Part shown: piece after piece, positions 1 through 8,439 of the stretch
How positions within the stretch are numbered: position 1 is the first letter of the stretch
Layout: the number at the start of each line of letters is the position of its first letter
Source of the DNA: Falsiroseomonas oleicola
GTDB taxonomy: Bacteria > Pseudomonadota > Alphaproteobacteria > Acetobacterales > Acetobacteraceae
Direction of reading: 5' to 3'
DNA: 64,000 bases
Assembly: GCF_019029495.1 (NCBI RefSeq)
Contig: NZ_JAERQM010000004.1
Location: 1 to 64,000, forward strand
Translations under genes and position numbers: made by a program
Notes under the pieces: model-generated
Seen by the model: only the letters and a program-made list of their open reading frames with translations
The model's database searches: none
Told to the model about the DNA's origin: nothing

Positions 1-321
1 CTCTGCGCGCCACGCCGTCATTCTCGCGCGCATCATCCCAGCGGAACCCATGTCGCGCCGAGCCGGCTCGAAGCCACAGCGGCAGCAATGAAGCGCAAGT
101 GGCGAACTTGACGCCCTCGGCGAGCGCCGTGTCGTCGCTATCCTCGACGCTGCCGAGGGTTCGATCCCGGCCTCGGCCAGGCGCTCGGTGTACCGGTTGG
201 ACGCACTGCGTCCCACGCCGAAGGCTCGCCGCCCATTGCGGGCCGTGCTCCCCAGCGCCAGCCGCACCGTCCGCTCCCGAACCTCAGGCAAGTCGTTCGC
301 CGCCGTCGTCTTCGCCGTCAT
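1..321 (-). pseudogene. IS3-family transposase remnant, frameshifted
   Basis: Read leftward from an ATG at 321, the first 60 or so codons give an OrfA-like start (LPEVRERTVRLAL). This is followed at once by ASNRYTERLAEAGIEPS, a stretch typical of the C-terminal catalytic region of IS3 OrfB (usual form: YTERLAEAGIEPSVGSVGDSYDNALAE). Near nt 150 the frame shifts and the same motif continues as SVEDSDDTALAEG in another frame. The middle of the element is therefore deleted and the rest is frameshifted. The piece runs off the left edge of the window. No terminal inverted repeats could be identified. The family call rests on motif recall and no search was run. Confidence 0.7.
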
Positions 322-443
322 CACTCCATCCTCTCAGCGGTTGGAGCCTCCGGCAAACTCGGGACGGTTCACACCTTCATGCGCTCCGTCTTTGTGGGCG
401 CCGAGAGCCACAGCCGGCCATCGGGCTGCACCATGTCAAACCC

Positions 444-1058
444 TCATCGATCTCCGGCTGCACTCAGCCAGGGCCGACGACGGGCATCGGCGGTCTGGAA
501 GGCTCGGATCGCTGCATCCCGCGTCAGCGTCAGGCCGATTGGATCCAGCCCCTCCAGCAGCATGCTCCTCCGCAATGGCTCGACGGTGAAGGGAAGGGTC
601 AGGCCCTCGGCATGGATCTCTTGCGCCGTCAGGTCGATGGTCAGCATTGGCGCGGTCAGCACCAGCGCCTGCAGCGCGGCGACCTGCGCCGGTGGCAGGC
701 GGATCGGCAGCATGCCGTTCTCGAACAGGTTCTCGTGGAAGGCGCCGCCGAAGGATGGCGCGATGACCGCGCGAATACCGAAGCCATGCAGCGCCCAGAC
801 CGCGGTCTCCCGCGCCGAGCCGCAGCCGAAATTCTCGCCGCCGACCAGGATGCGGGCGCCGTCGTAGGGTGGCCGGTTCAGCACGCAGTCTGGGTCCGGC
901 GCGCCATCGGCGCGAAGCCGCCAGGACGCCAGCGCGTGCGGGCCGAGCTGGTCGCGCGGCAGGCCGGCGGAATGCTCGACGCGGATGATCATGTCCGTAT
1001 CGAGATTGGCCAGCGGCACCGGGGCGGCAGGACCGGTCAGGGTGGTGAAGCGCTCCAT
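444..1058 (-). CDS. leuD: LeuD-type isopropylmalate dehydratase small subunit
   Basis: This is the swivel-domain subunit of a [4Fe-4S] hydro-lyase that pairs with the LeuC-type subunit encoded just upstream. The 204 residues match the usual LeuD length. Visible family features are NLDTDMIIRVEH near residue 18 and the substrate-loop motif GGENFGCGSARETAVWAL near residue 70. The ATG at 1058 was chosen because the family N-terminus (fTtLtGpaaPv) begins there; the open frame runs further upstream only as antisense overlap with leuC. With an IclR regulator, a TctC receptor and a CaiB CoA-transferase as neighbours and no other leucine genes, a catabolic substrate such as a methylmalate or citraconate-type acid is as likely as isopropylmalate. 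That substrate is inference. Confidence 0.9.
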   Translation of the reverse strand: MERFTTLTGPAAPVPLANLDTDMIIRVEHSAGLPRDQLGPHALASWRLRADGAPDPDCVLNRPPYDGARILVGGENFGCGSARETAVWALHGFGIRAVIAPSFGGAFHENLFENGMLPIRLPPAQVAALQALVLTAPMLTIDLTAQEIHAEGLTLPFTVEPLRRSMLLEGLDPIGLTLTRDAAIRAFQTADARRRPWLSAAGDR

Positions 1059-1099
1059 CGGCTCAGGGCTCCTGCAGGAATCGAGGTTGCTGCGACATC

Positions 1100-2488
1100 T
1101 CAGCCTCGCGGGTCGGTGATGCAGCCTGCGATGGCGGCGCGTGCCGCCAGCGCCGGGCTCGCCAGGTGCGTGCGCGCCCCCGGCCCCTGCCGGCCGACGA
1201 AATTGCGGTTCGAGGTCGAGACGCAGCGCGCGCCCGATGGCACCGTCTCGCCATTGGCGCCGACGCAAAGCGAGCAGCCCGGCTCGCGCCAGTCGAAGCC
1301 GGCGGCGCGGAATCGCTGGTCGAGCCCCTCCGTCTCCGCTGCCCGCTTGACGGCCTGCGACCCGGCGACGACCCAGGCGGTGACGCCCGGGGCGACCTTG
1401 CCGCCATCGATGGCAGCCGCGGCCTCGCGAAGGTCGGAAAGCCGGGCATTGGTGCAGGAGCCGATGAAGACCTGGTCCACCGCGAGCCCGACCAGCGCCT
1501 GGCCCGGACGCAGGCCCATATAGTCCAGCGCCGCCGCCCAGGCCTTCGCACGCCCGGGATCCGGCGCCGAGGCCGGATCGGGGACATGCCCGGTCACCGA
1601 CAGCACATGCTCGGGGCTGGTACCCCAGGTGATCTGCGGCGCCAGCTCGCCGACCGGAACCACCACATCGCGCTCGAAGGTCGCGCCGGGATCGCTGAAC
1701 AGGCCGCGCCAGGCGGCGACGGCAGGCTCCCAATGCGGGCCGGACGGCGCGTGGCGCCGGCCGCACATCCATGCGATGACGCGGTCATCCGGTGCCACCA
1801 GCCCGATCTTGGCGCCGAGCTCCACCGCCATGTTGCACAGCGTCATCCGCCCCTCGACCCCGAGGGCGGAGATCGCCGGGCCGGTGAACTCGATGGCGTG
1901 GCCGACGCCGCCGCCCGCCCCGACCACGGCGATGGCTGCCAGCGCCAGGTCCTTGGCGACGATGCCGGGCGGTGGCGTGCCCTCGAAGTGGATGCGCATG
2001 CGGGCCGGGCGGCGCTGCACGATGGTGGAGGTGCCGAGCACATGCGCCACTTCGGAGAAGCCGATCCCCCAGGCCAGCGCGCCGAGCGCGCCATGGGTAC
2101 TGGTATGGCTGTCCGGGCAGACCACCAGCATGCCCGGATGGGTCAGGCCAAGCTCCGGCCCGACGACATGGGCGATGCCCTGGTCCGGGTGATCCTCGTC
2201 GAGCAGCACGATCCCGTGCCGGGCGCAGCCGGCCCGCATCGTCGCAAGATGCCGCGCCGTCCAGGAGGCGCCGCCGAGGCGGCCCGGCGCGGTGGAGATG
2301 ACATGGTCGACGACGCCGATCGTGCGATGCGGGTCGCGCACCGGCAATCCGCGCGACTCCAGGACATTGAGGGCGCCGGCCCGCATCTCCAGCAGATAGT
2401 GCCGGTCGACATTCATCAGATCCACGCCAGGCGCCAGGCTGTCCACGACATGCGCGTCCCAGAGCTTGTCCAGCAATGTCCTTGGCAT
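1100..2488 (-). CDS. leuC: LeuC-type isopropylmalate dehydratase large subunit
   Basis: Aconitase-superfamily large subunit of 462 residues, the normal LeuC length. It carries the three cluster cysteines in the expected settings: FIGSCTN near residue 345 and PGCSLC near residues 404-407. The N-terminus TLLDKLWDAHVV and the DSHTSTHGALGALAWGIG block are also LeuC hallmarks. A purine-rich Shine-Dalgarno (gaggggggaaaga) sits directly before the ATG. It lies 41 nt upstream of leuD on the same strand, and the IclR gene precedes it by 39 nt, so the three probably form one transcript. The family isomerises or dehydrates 2-substituted malates. The neighbourhood points to catabolic use, but the true substrate cannot be read from the sequence. 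Confidence 0.9.
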   Translation of the reverse strand: MPRTLLDKLWDAHVVDSLAPGVDLMNVDRHYLLEMRAGALNVLESRGLPVRDPHRTIGVVDHVISTAPGRLGGASWTARHLATMRAGCARHGIVLLDEDHPDQGIAHVVGPELGLTHPGMLVVCPDSHTSTHGALGALAWGIGFSEVAHVLGTSTIVQRRPARMRIHFEGTPPPGIVAKDLALAAIAVVGAGGGVGHAIEFTGPAISALGVEGRMTLCNMAVELGAKIGLVAPDDRVIAWMCGRRHAPSGPHWEPAVAAWRGLFSDPGATFERDVVVPVGELAPQITWGTSPEHVLSVTGHVPDPASAPDPGRAKAWAAALDYMGLRPGQALVGLAVDQVFIGSCTNARLSDLREAAAAIDGGKVAPGVTAWVVAGSQAVKRAAETEGLDQRFRAAGFDWREPGCSLCVGANGETVPSGARCVSTSNRNFVGRQGPGARTHLASPALAARAAIAGCITDPRG

Positions 2489-2527
2489 TCTTTCCCCCCC
2501 TCGTTCACGCCCCCTGGTTCAGCCAAG

Positions 2528-3265
2528 TCAGGCGCGACCATCCAGCTCCCGCGTCAGCAGCGCCGCCTCGCGCAGCAGCGCCGCTTCCATGGCGACGCGA
2601 TGCGCATCGTCACGGAAGCGCGTGCAGGTGCCGCTCAGGGTCAGTGCGCCGGCGAGGATGCCGCCGTTGCGGAACACCGGCACGCTGAGCGCACCCACCT
2701 CGGCGGCGCGTTCGCCGAAGGAACCCTGGACCTGCGGGATGTCCTGGCGCGGCCCCTCCGCGAACAGACGCAGCACATGGCCGGCGGCACCCTTCATCGA
2801 CAGCACGGCGCCGAGGGGGACGACGTCGCGCACCTCCTGCCGGCCCTCGGCGCGGGCCAGGCAGACGCGGCCCTCGCCTTCGCGGATGAAGAAGCTGGCG
2901 GCCTCCCGCGTCGCAGCGGCCAGGCGGACCAGCACAGGCTGCAACGCGCCATGCAGGTCGAAGGCGCGCGTATAGGCCTGACCCTGCGAGAGCAGCGCCG
3001 GACCCAGCCGGTAGCGGCCATCGGCCAGCCGCGCGGCGTAGCGGCAGCGCTCCAGCGAGGCCAGGATGCGCAGCAGCGTGCTTTTGTGGAAGCCGGTCCG
3101 GCGCGACAGATCGGCCAGCGTGATCGGCGCGCCTGCCTCCCCCAGCATGTCCAGCACCGCCAGGCCGCGCTCCAGCGCGGAAACGCCGGCTGCGGCCCAG
3201 CTCGCCGCGGCGGGTTCGACCAGGGCTTCGTCCAGCCGCTTGACGTTCATCGCTGGCGCCTTCAT
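2528..3265 (-). CDS. IclR-family transcriptional regulator
   Basis: 245-residue protein with an N-terminal winged helix (ALERGLAVLDMLGEAG followed by ITLADLSRRTGFHKSTLLRIL, about residues 30-75) and a C-terminal IclR effector domain. It heads the leftward leuCD unit and is divergent from the TctC/CaiB unit, so it is the natural regulator of both. Start codon: a TTG at 3271, ATG at 3265 and ATG at 3250 are all possible. The ATG at 3265 is listed. The 3250 start has an AAGG at better spacing and would remove five residues. A short inverted repeat at 3277-3290 lies in the divergent gap and may be its operator. Confidence 0.92.
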   Translation of the reverse strand: MKAPAMNVKRLDEALVEPAAASWAAAGVSALERGLAVLDMLGEAGAPITLADLSRRTGFHKSTLLRILASLERCRYAARLADGRYRLGPALLSQGQAYTRAFDLHGALQPVLVRLAAATREAASFFIREGEGRVCLARAEGRQEVRDVVPLGAVLSMKGAAGHVLRLFAEGPRQDIPQVQGSFGERAAEVGALSVPVFRNGGILAGALTLSGTCTRFRDDAHRVAMEAALLREAALLTRELDGRA

Positions 3266-3276
3266 CCTCAAGAAAT

Positions 3277-3290
3277 AGAACGTCCATTCT
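3277..3290. promoter_or_regulatory. Candidate IclR operator, AGAA-N6-TTCT
   Basis: AGAACGTCCATTCT is an inverted repeat (AGAA, six bases, TTCT) in the divergent space between the IclR gene and the TctC receptor. IclR proteins often bind short dyads of this size close to their own start. Only one copy was found, so the assignment is weak. Confidence 0.35.
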
Positions 3291-3376
3291 GTCCTGGTGA
3301 ACGACCAGCCGTCAATAGGCCGTCAACAGGCCGTCAAGCCCGGTGCCCAAGCCGGCCGGCCACAGTGGAGGAAGCG

Positions 3377-4369
3377 ATGAAGGACAAGACGATCGCCTTG
3401 CCGGTTGCGAAACGTCGGACGGTGCTGGCCCTGCCCGCACTGCTGCTGGCACCCCGCGCGGCGCGTGCCCAGGCCTGGCCGGAACGCCCGGTGCGCATCG
3501 TGGTGAACTACACCGCAGGCGGCGCCGCCGACACCATCACCCGCCTGCTCCAGCCCGGCATGCAGGAGGCGCTGGGCCAGCCCGTGGTGGTCGAGAACCG
3601 GCCCGGCGCCGGCGGCACCATTGGCGCCGCCGCCGTCGCGCGCGCAGCAGCCGACGGCTACACGCTGCTGTTCGATTCGGCCGCCCATGTCGTGGCGCAT
3701 CTGCTGTTCCGGAGCCTGCCGGTCGACTACCAGACCGCATTTTCCTATATCGGGCGCGCCACGGTGCAGCCCTATGTCTGGATGGTCGCCGAGCGCTTCC
3801 CGGCGAGGACGACGCAGGAGTTCATCGCCGCGGCGCGCGCGCGGCAGCAGCCCGTGACCTATGGCACGCCCGGCATTGGCAGCAGCGGCAACATCGCCGC
3901 GGAGGCCTTCGCGCAAGCCGCCGGGCTGCGCTTCGAGCACGTCCCCTATCGCGGCGGGGCCGAAGCGGCCAATGCCATGGCCGCCGGCGACCTCGATGCT
4001 GCCTGCATCACCTTGTCCTCCGCCACGCCAGTCGCCGAATCCGGGCGCGCCCGTCTGCTCGGCGTCACCGGCGCCGAGCGGGCCTCCAGCCATCCGCAAA
4101 TCCCCACTTTGGCGGAGGGTGGCGTATCCGGCTTCGACATCACCAGCTGGCTTGGCCTGTTCGGGCCCGCCGGATTGCCGCCCGCGATCACGGAGAAGGT
4201 CGCCATGGCGCTGCAGGCCGCGGCGAGCGATCCGGCCACGGCGCGGCGCCTCGGCGCCGCCGGATTCGAGGCATCGCCGAGCGGACCCGCCGATTTCACC
4301 GCCCAGGTGGCGCGCGATCGGCAGACCTTCGGTGCCGTGGTACGCCGCGCCGGACTGCAAGCAAGCTGA
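3377..4369 (+). CDS. Bug/TctC-family tripartite tricarboxylate receptor
   Basis: Periplasmic solute-binding protein of 330 residues. The N-terminus has a basic region and a hydrophobic export signal ending APRAARAQA. It then shows the family blocks WPERPVRIVVNYTAGGAAD, GQPVVVENRPGAGG and ADGYTLLF. The first ATG after a strong Shine-Dalgarno (GGAGGAAG, 3367-3374) was taken as the start. The longer open frame upstream is antisense overlap with leuCD. TctC-type receptors bind carboxylates. Neither a TctA nor a TctB membrane gene is nearby, so it must use a distant transporter or act as a sensor. It is followed after 11 nt by the CoA-transferase, suggesting co-expression under the IclR regulator. 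Confidence 0.93.
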   Translation: MKDKTIALPVAKRRTVLALPALLLAPRAARAQAWPERPVRIVVNYTAGGAADTITRLLQPGMQEALGQPVVVENRPGAGGTIGAAAVARAAADGYTLLFDSAAHVVAHLLFRSLPVDYQTAFSYIGRATVQPYVWMVAERFPARTTQEFIAAARARQQPVTYGTPGIGSSGNIAAEAFAQAAGLRFEHVPYRGGAEAANAMAAGDLDAACITLSSATPVAESGRARLLGVTGAERASSHPQIPTLAEGGVSGFDITSWLGLFGPAGLPPAITEKVAMALQAAASDPATARRLGAAGFEASPSGPADFTAQVARDRQTFGAVVRRAGLQAS

Positions 4370-4380
4370 CGGATACTGCC

Positions 4381-5640
4381 ATGATGGATCTGCCCGACCC
4401 GAACGCCGGCACCAGCCAGACCGGAGCCGGCGCGCGGCCGCTCGAGGGGCTGCGGGTGCTGGAGTTCTCGCACACCATCATGGGTCCCTGCGCCGGGCTG
4501 ATCCTGGCGGATCTCGGCGCCGAGGTCGTGAAGGTGGAGCCGACGCCGGATGGCGACCATACGCGCCGGCTGTCGGGCTTCGCCGCCGGCTTCTTCGCCA
4601 CCTTCAACCGCAACAAGCGCTCCCTCGCCATCGACCTGAAACGGCCGGAGGGGGTGGCCGCCATCCACCGCCTGGCCGCCCAGGCCGACATCGTGCTGGA
4701 GAATTACGGCCCGGGCACCATGGAGCGGCTGGGCTGCGGCTGGGAGCATCTGGCCGCGGTGAACCCGCGGCTGATCTACCTGGCGCTGAAGGGCTTTCTT
4801 GCCGGCCCCTATGAGAACCGGCCGGCACTCGACGAGGTGGTGCAGTTCCAATCCGGCCTCGCCTACATGACCGGCCCGCCGGGCCAGCCGTTGCGCGCCG
4901 GCGCCTCCATCATCGACATCATGGGCGCGGTATTCGGCGTCACGGCGACGCTCGCCGCGCTGCGGGAACGCGACCGCACCGGCCAGGGCCAGCGGGTTGG
5001 CAGTTCGCTGTTCGAATCCGCGGTCTTCCTGATGGGCTCCCATATGGCCGGCGCGGCCGCGACCGGGCAGCCGGTGCCGCCCATGCCGGCGCGGCGCGGC
5101 GCCTGGGGCGTCTATGAGACCTTCACCACGGCGGAGGGCGACCAGGTCTTCGTCGGCGTCACCAGCGATGCGCAATGGGTCCGCTTCTGCGCCGCCTTCG
5201 GCCTGGCCGACCTCGCCGCCGATGACCGTCTGCGCCGCAACGCCGACCGCGCCCAGGCGCGCCCCTGGCTGATCCCCCGGCTGCGCGAGACCCTGGGCGC
5301 ACTGCCGCGCGCGGAGGTGGTGGCGCGCTGCGAGGCCGCCGCGATTTCCTGGGCGCCGGTGGGGCAGCCGGCCGATCTGTTCACCGACCCGCATCTGCTG
5401 GCGGGCGGCGGGCTGCTGGCCACCGCCATCTCGGCGCTGGGCGGCGGCCCGGCCGAAACGCTGCTGCCTGCCTTGCCCGTCGAATTCGGCGGCGCGCGGA
5501 CCCGCCCGGGGCTGCTGCGCCAGCCTCCGCGCCTCGGCGAGCATAATGCGGAGACCCTGACCGAGGCAGGGTTTTCACCGGCCGAGGTCTCGCAGTTGGT
5601 CAGGGCAGATATCCTGGCGGCATCGCCGGCCGCTGTGTGA
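4381..5640 (+). CDS. CaiB/BaiF (class III) CoA-transferase
   Basis: 419 residues, normal for class III CoA-transferases that move CoA between carboxylates through an aspartyl-CoA intermediate. Recognisable blocks are GLRVLEFSHTIMGPCAGLILADLGAEVVKVEP near the N-terminus (split here as GLRVLEFSHTIMGPC and LADLGAEVVKVEP), FNRNKRSLAIDLK, and SIIDIMGAVFG near residue 180. The Asp in the last block is the probable catalytic residue. It follows the TctC receptor by 11 nt. Together with LeuC/LeuD on the other strand it suggests uptake, activation to a CoA ester and hydration or dehydration of a dicarboxylate, for example of the itaconate or citramalate type. This pathway is inference from gene company only. 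Confidence 0.92.
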   Translation: MMDLPDPNAGTSQTGAGARPLEGLRVLEFSHTIMGPCAGLILADLGAEVVKVEPTPDGDHTRRLSGFAAGFFATFNRNKRSLAIDLKRPEGVAAIHRLAAQADIVLENYGPGTMERLGCGWEHLAAVNPRLIYLALKGFLAGPYENRPALDEVVQFQSGLAYMTGPPGQPLRAGASIIDIMGAVFGVTATLAALRERDRTGQGQRVGSSLFESAVFLMGSHMAGAAATGQPVPPMPARRGAWGVYETFTTAEGDQVFVGVTSDAQWVRFCAAFGLADLAADDRLRRNADRAQARPWLIPRLRETLGALPRAEVVARCEAAAISWAPVGQPADLFTDPHLLAGGGLLATAISALGGGPAETLLPALPVEFGGARTRPGLLRQPPRLGEHNAETLTEAGFSPAEVSQLVRADILAASPAAV

Positions 5641-5792
5641 CGCTGAAAGCCATCGGCGCCGTCAGCAACACCCCCTGTCCGCCCTGACAGCATGACGCGG
5701 CGGCCCAACCCGCCAGGACCCGTCACGCCTGCGCCAACAGCGGCCGGGCTTCGGCACGAAACCCTTCACCATCCTCAGGTTCCGCACGATGC
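5641..5792. other. Convergent intergenic gap, nothing identified
   Basis: About 150 bases between the CoA-transferase stop and the stop of the leftward ABC ATPase. No gene and no convincing hairpin-plus-T-run terminator were seen. Confidence 0.5.
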
Positions 5793-6569
5793 TCATGGCG
5801 CGGCGAGCCGGTTGATGCCGGGCGGCAGGACGGAGGCGAGCAGCGCCCTTGTGTAGTCATGCGCCGGCGCGTGCAGCACCGCTGCCACCGGGCCGCGCTC
5901 CACCACCTCGCCCTGGCGCAGCACCGCGATCTCCTCGCACAGCAGCTGCACCACGGCGAGGTTGTGCGAGATGAACAGGAAGGCGAGTTGGTGGCGTGCG
6001 CGCAGGCGGCGCAGCAGGTCGATGATCTGCGCCTGGACCGAGACATCCAGCGCCGAGGTCGGCTCATCCAGCAGCAGCGCGCGCGGCCCGGGCGCCAGTG
6101 CGCGGGCGATGCAGACGCGCTGCTTCTGGCCGCCCGAGAGTTCATGCGGATAGCGCCACAGGAATTCCGGGCCGAGGCCCACATCGTCCAGCAGCCCATC
6201 GATCCGCGCGCGCAGTTTCGTGCGGCTCAGCCCGCCCTGGATGAGCAGGGGCTCCGCCACCGCGTCATGCACGCTCAGGCGTGGGTTCAGCGCGGAATGC
6301 GGGTTCTGGAACACCACCTGCACGTCGCGGCGCAGGGCGCGCAGCGCGGCGTTGCGGGCGGTGGTGATCTCCGCGCCATCCATCAGCACCTGGCCCGCGG
6401 CCACGTCCTGCAGGCGCAGCAGCACCCGCAGCAGGGTGGACTTGCCGGAGCCGGATTCGCCCACCAGCCCCAGCGCGGCGCCCGGCTGCAGCGCCAGGCT
6501 GGCCTCGCGCACCGCCGCATGGGCGCCGAAGCGCACGGTGACGTCGCGCAGCTCCAGCAGCGGGATCAT
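5793..6569 (-). CDS. Opp/Dpp-type ABC importer ATPase (second ATPase)
   Basis: 258-residue nucleotide-binding subunit of an oligopeptide/dipeptide-type importer, last gene of the hydantoinase operon. Walker A is GLVGESGSGKST near residue 35, the signature is LSGGQKQRVCIARAL near 150, Walker B ALLLDEPTSALD near 170, and the switch histidine lies in FISHNLAVV near 205. It is about 60 residues shorter than a standard OppF because the C-terminal oligopeptide-family extension is missing. Its ATG overlaps the stop of the preceding ATPase gene in ATGA, which implies translational coupling. It acts at the cytoplasmic face as a heterodimer with the 320-residue partner. Confidence 0.93.
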   Translation of the reverse strand: MIPLLELRDVTVRFGAHAAVREASLALQPGAALGLVGESGSGKSTLLRVLLRLQDVAAGQVLMDGAEITTARNAALRALRRDVQVVFQNPHSALNPRLSVHDAVAEPLLIQGGLSRTKLRARIDGLLDDVGLGPEFLWRYPHELSGGQKQRVCIARALAPGPRALLLDEPTSALDVSVQAQIIDLLRRLRARHQLAFLFISHNLAVVQLLCEEIAVLRQGEVVERGPVAAVLHAPAHDYTRALLASVLPPGINRLAAP

Positions 6570-7528
6570 GGTGCCACCGCATGGCAGGCCACCGCATGCG
6601 GCGCGCCGCGCAGCACCGGCTTGGTGGTGCAGCAGATCGGCATGGCCAGCGGGCAGCGCGGGTGATAGCGGCAGCCTTGCGGCGGGTCGCGCAGGTTCGG
6701 GATGCTGCCGGGAATGCCGGAAGGCATGTGGCCCGGCTGCCGCAGATCCGGCATGGCGGCGAGCAGGCCGCGCGTATAGGGGTGCAGCGGCGAGCCGAAC
6801 AGCAGCTCGGCCGGTGCATCCTCCACGATGGTGCCGGCATACATCACCACGATGCGCCGGCAGGCGGCGCCGATCACGCCGAGGTCGTGGCTGATCAGCA
6901 TCAGCGTCAGCCCCAGCCGCGCCACGAGATCCGCGATCAGCGCCAGGATCTGGCGCTGGATGGTGACGTCCAGCGCCGTGGTCGGCTCATCCGCCACCAG
7001 AACGCGCGGATTGCCGGCCAACGCCTCCGCGATCAGCACGCGCTGGCGCATGCCGCCCGACAATTCATGCGGGTAGCGGTCGAGCAGCGCCGCGGCCTCC
7101 GGCAGGCGCACCGCCTCCAGCAGTTCGATGCAGCGGGCGCGGCGCTGGGCTCGGGAGAGCCCTGGCTCATGCGCGCGCAGCACTTCCTGCATCTGCTGCC
7201 CGATGGTGAAGACGGGGTTCAGATAGGTGACGGGGTCCTGGAAGACCATGCCGATGATGCCGCCGCGCAGCCGGCGCAGCGCGCCGCCGCCCATGGCCAG
7301 GATGTCCTCGCCCTCGTAGCGGATGGCGCCGGAGACGACGCGCGCCGGCGGCGAGGGGTTCAGCCGCAGCAGGCTGCGCGCCAGCACGGATTTGCCGCAG
7401 CCGGTCTCACCGACGATGCCGACGGACTCGCCGGCCTCGATGGCGAGGTCGATGCCATCCAGCACATGCACCCGGCCTTCGAAGCCATCGAAGGCCAGCC
7501 GATAATCCTCAATCCGGATCAGACTCAC
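6566..7528 (-). CDS. Opp/Dpp-type ABC importer ATPase (first ATPase)
   Basis: 320 residues starting at a GTG that overlaps the upstream permease stop (GTGA). Walker A GIVGETGCGKSV near residue 40, signature LSGGMRQRVLIAEAL near 160, Walker B VLVADEPTTALD near 180, and switch histidine in LISHDLGVI. The C-terminus keeps the oligopeptide-family tail, including a cysteine-bearing CRYHPRCPLAMPICC stretch, unlike its shorter partner. This is the DppD/OppD position in a standard five-component importer. The chain of 4-nt overlaps through the four following genes argues for a fixed stoichiometric operon. Confidence 0.94.
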   Translation of the reverse strand: MSLIRIEDYRLAFDGFEGRVHVLDGIDLAIEAGESVGIVGETGCGKSVLARSLLRLNPSPPARVVSGAIRYEGEDILAMGGGALRRLRGGIIGMVFQDPVTYLNPVFTIGQQMQEVLRAHEPGLSRAQRRARCIELLEAVRLPEAAALLDRYPHELSGGMRQRVLIAEALAGNPRVLVADEPTTALDVTIQRQILALIADLVARLGLTLMLISHDLGVIGAACRRIVVMYAGTIVEDAPAELLFGSPLHPYTRGLLAAMPDLRQPGHMPSGIPGSIPNLRDPPQGCRYHPRCPLAMPICCTTKPVLRGAPHAVACHAVAP

Positions 7529-8439
7529 CCGCGCGAACTCCGCGGGTCGAGCGTATCGCGCAGCCCGTCGCCGAACAGGTTGAAGCCGAGCACGGTGAGG
7601 AAGATGAACAGGCCCGGAAAGGCGGAATACCACCACCAGTCGGGCATGTAGGTGCGGCCGATGGCGATCATCGCGCCCCATTCCGGCGCCGGCGGCTTGG
7701 CGCCGAGGCCGATGAAGCCGAGCGAGGCCGCGGCCAGGATCGCCATGCCCATGTCCATGCTGGCCTTCACCACCAGCGGGCTGACGCAATTGGGCAGGAT
7801 GTGGCGCCAGAGGATATGCGCATGGGAGGCGCCCATGGTGCGTGCGGCTTCCACATAGGATTCGCTCCGCAAGGTCAGCGCCTTCGCCTCGATCAGCCGG
7901 ACATAGCCGGGCCACCAGACGATGGCGAGCGCCAGCACGCCGTGCAGGATGCCGGGGCCGAGCGCGGCGACGATGGCCAGCGCCAGAACCAATCCCGGCA
8001 CGGCGAGGAACACATCGGTGATCCGCATGATGACGCTGCGGATGCGGCCGCCGAAATAGCCCGCTGCGATGCCGAGCGGCACGCCGACCAGCGCCGCGAT
8101 GCCGGTGATGGTCACGCCGATCCAGAAGCTGGTGCGGGTGCCGATGATGACGCGGGTCAGGATATCGCCGCCCATCTCATCCGTACCGAACCAGTGCGCG
8201 GCGGAAGGCGGTTGCAGGCGATTGGCGAGATCCACCGCGCCGCGCGCATGTTCGGGATAGGGCACGATCCACGGCCCGATCAGCGTCAGCACCAGGAAGG
8301 CCAGCACCAGCAGCAGGCCCAGCATGGCCGAGGGACTGCGCGAAAAGGTCCAGACGAAGAAACGCGCCTGGCGGATGCTGCCCGCATGTTCCATGCCGAA
8401 GCGCGCGAGGCGCGAGGCGGGAAGGCTCGCCTCGCTCAT
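7525..8439 (-). CDS. DppC-type ABC permease
   Basis: 304-residue inner-membrane permease. After a cytoplasmic N-terminus comes a first membrane span (LGLLLVLAFLVLTLIGPWIV, about residues 40-60) and the periplasmic HWFGTDEMGGDILTRVIIG motif typical of DppC/OppC. Further spans follow, with the EAA coupling loop at YVEAARTMGASHAHILWRHI near residue 205. The ATG at 8439 overlaps the stop of the DppB-type gene by 4 nt, which fixes the start. It forms the translocation pore with the DppB-type partner. The substrate is probably a peptide-like or cyclic amide compound given the hydantoinase at the head of the operon; this is inference. Confidence 0.94.
   Translation of the reverse strand: MSEASLPASRLARFGMEHAGSIRQARFFVWTFSRSPSAMLGLLLVLAFLVLTLIGPWIVPYPEHARGAVDLANRLQPPSAAHWFGTDEMGGDILTRVIIGTRTSFWIGVTITGIAALVGVPLGIAAGYFGGRIRSVIMRITDVFLAVPGLVLALAIVAALGPGILHGVLALAIVWWPGYVRLIEAKALTLRSESYVEAARTMGASHAHILWRHILPNCVSPLVVKASMDMGMAILAAASLGFIGLGAKPPAPEWGAMIAIGRTYMPDWWWYSAFPGLFIFLTVLGFNLFGDGLRDTLDPRSSRG

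Noticed and set aside
1166-4369. A very long open frame on the plus strand across leuCD and iclR
   Set aside because: Only its last 331 codons (from 3377) encode a real protein. The rest is the stop-poor antisense of leuC, leuD and iclR, common at this GC content.
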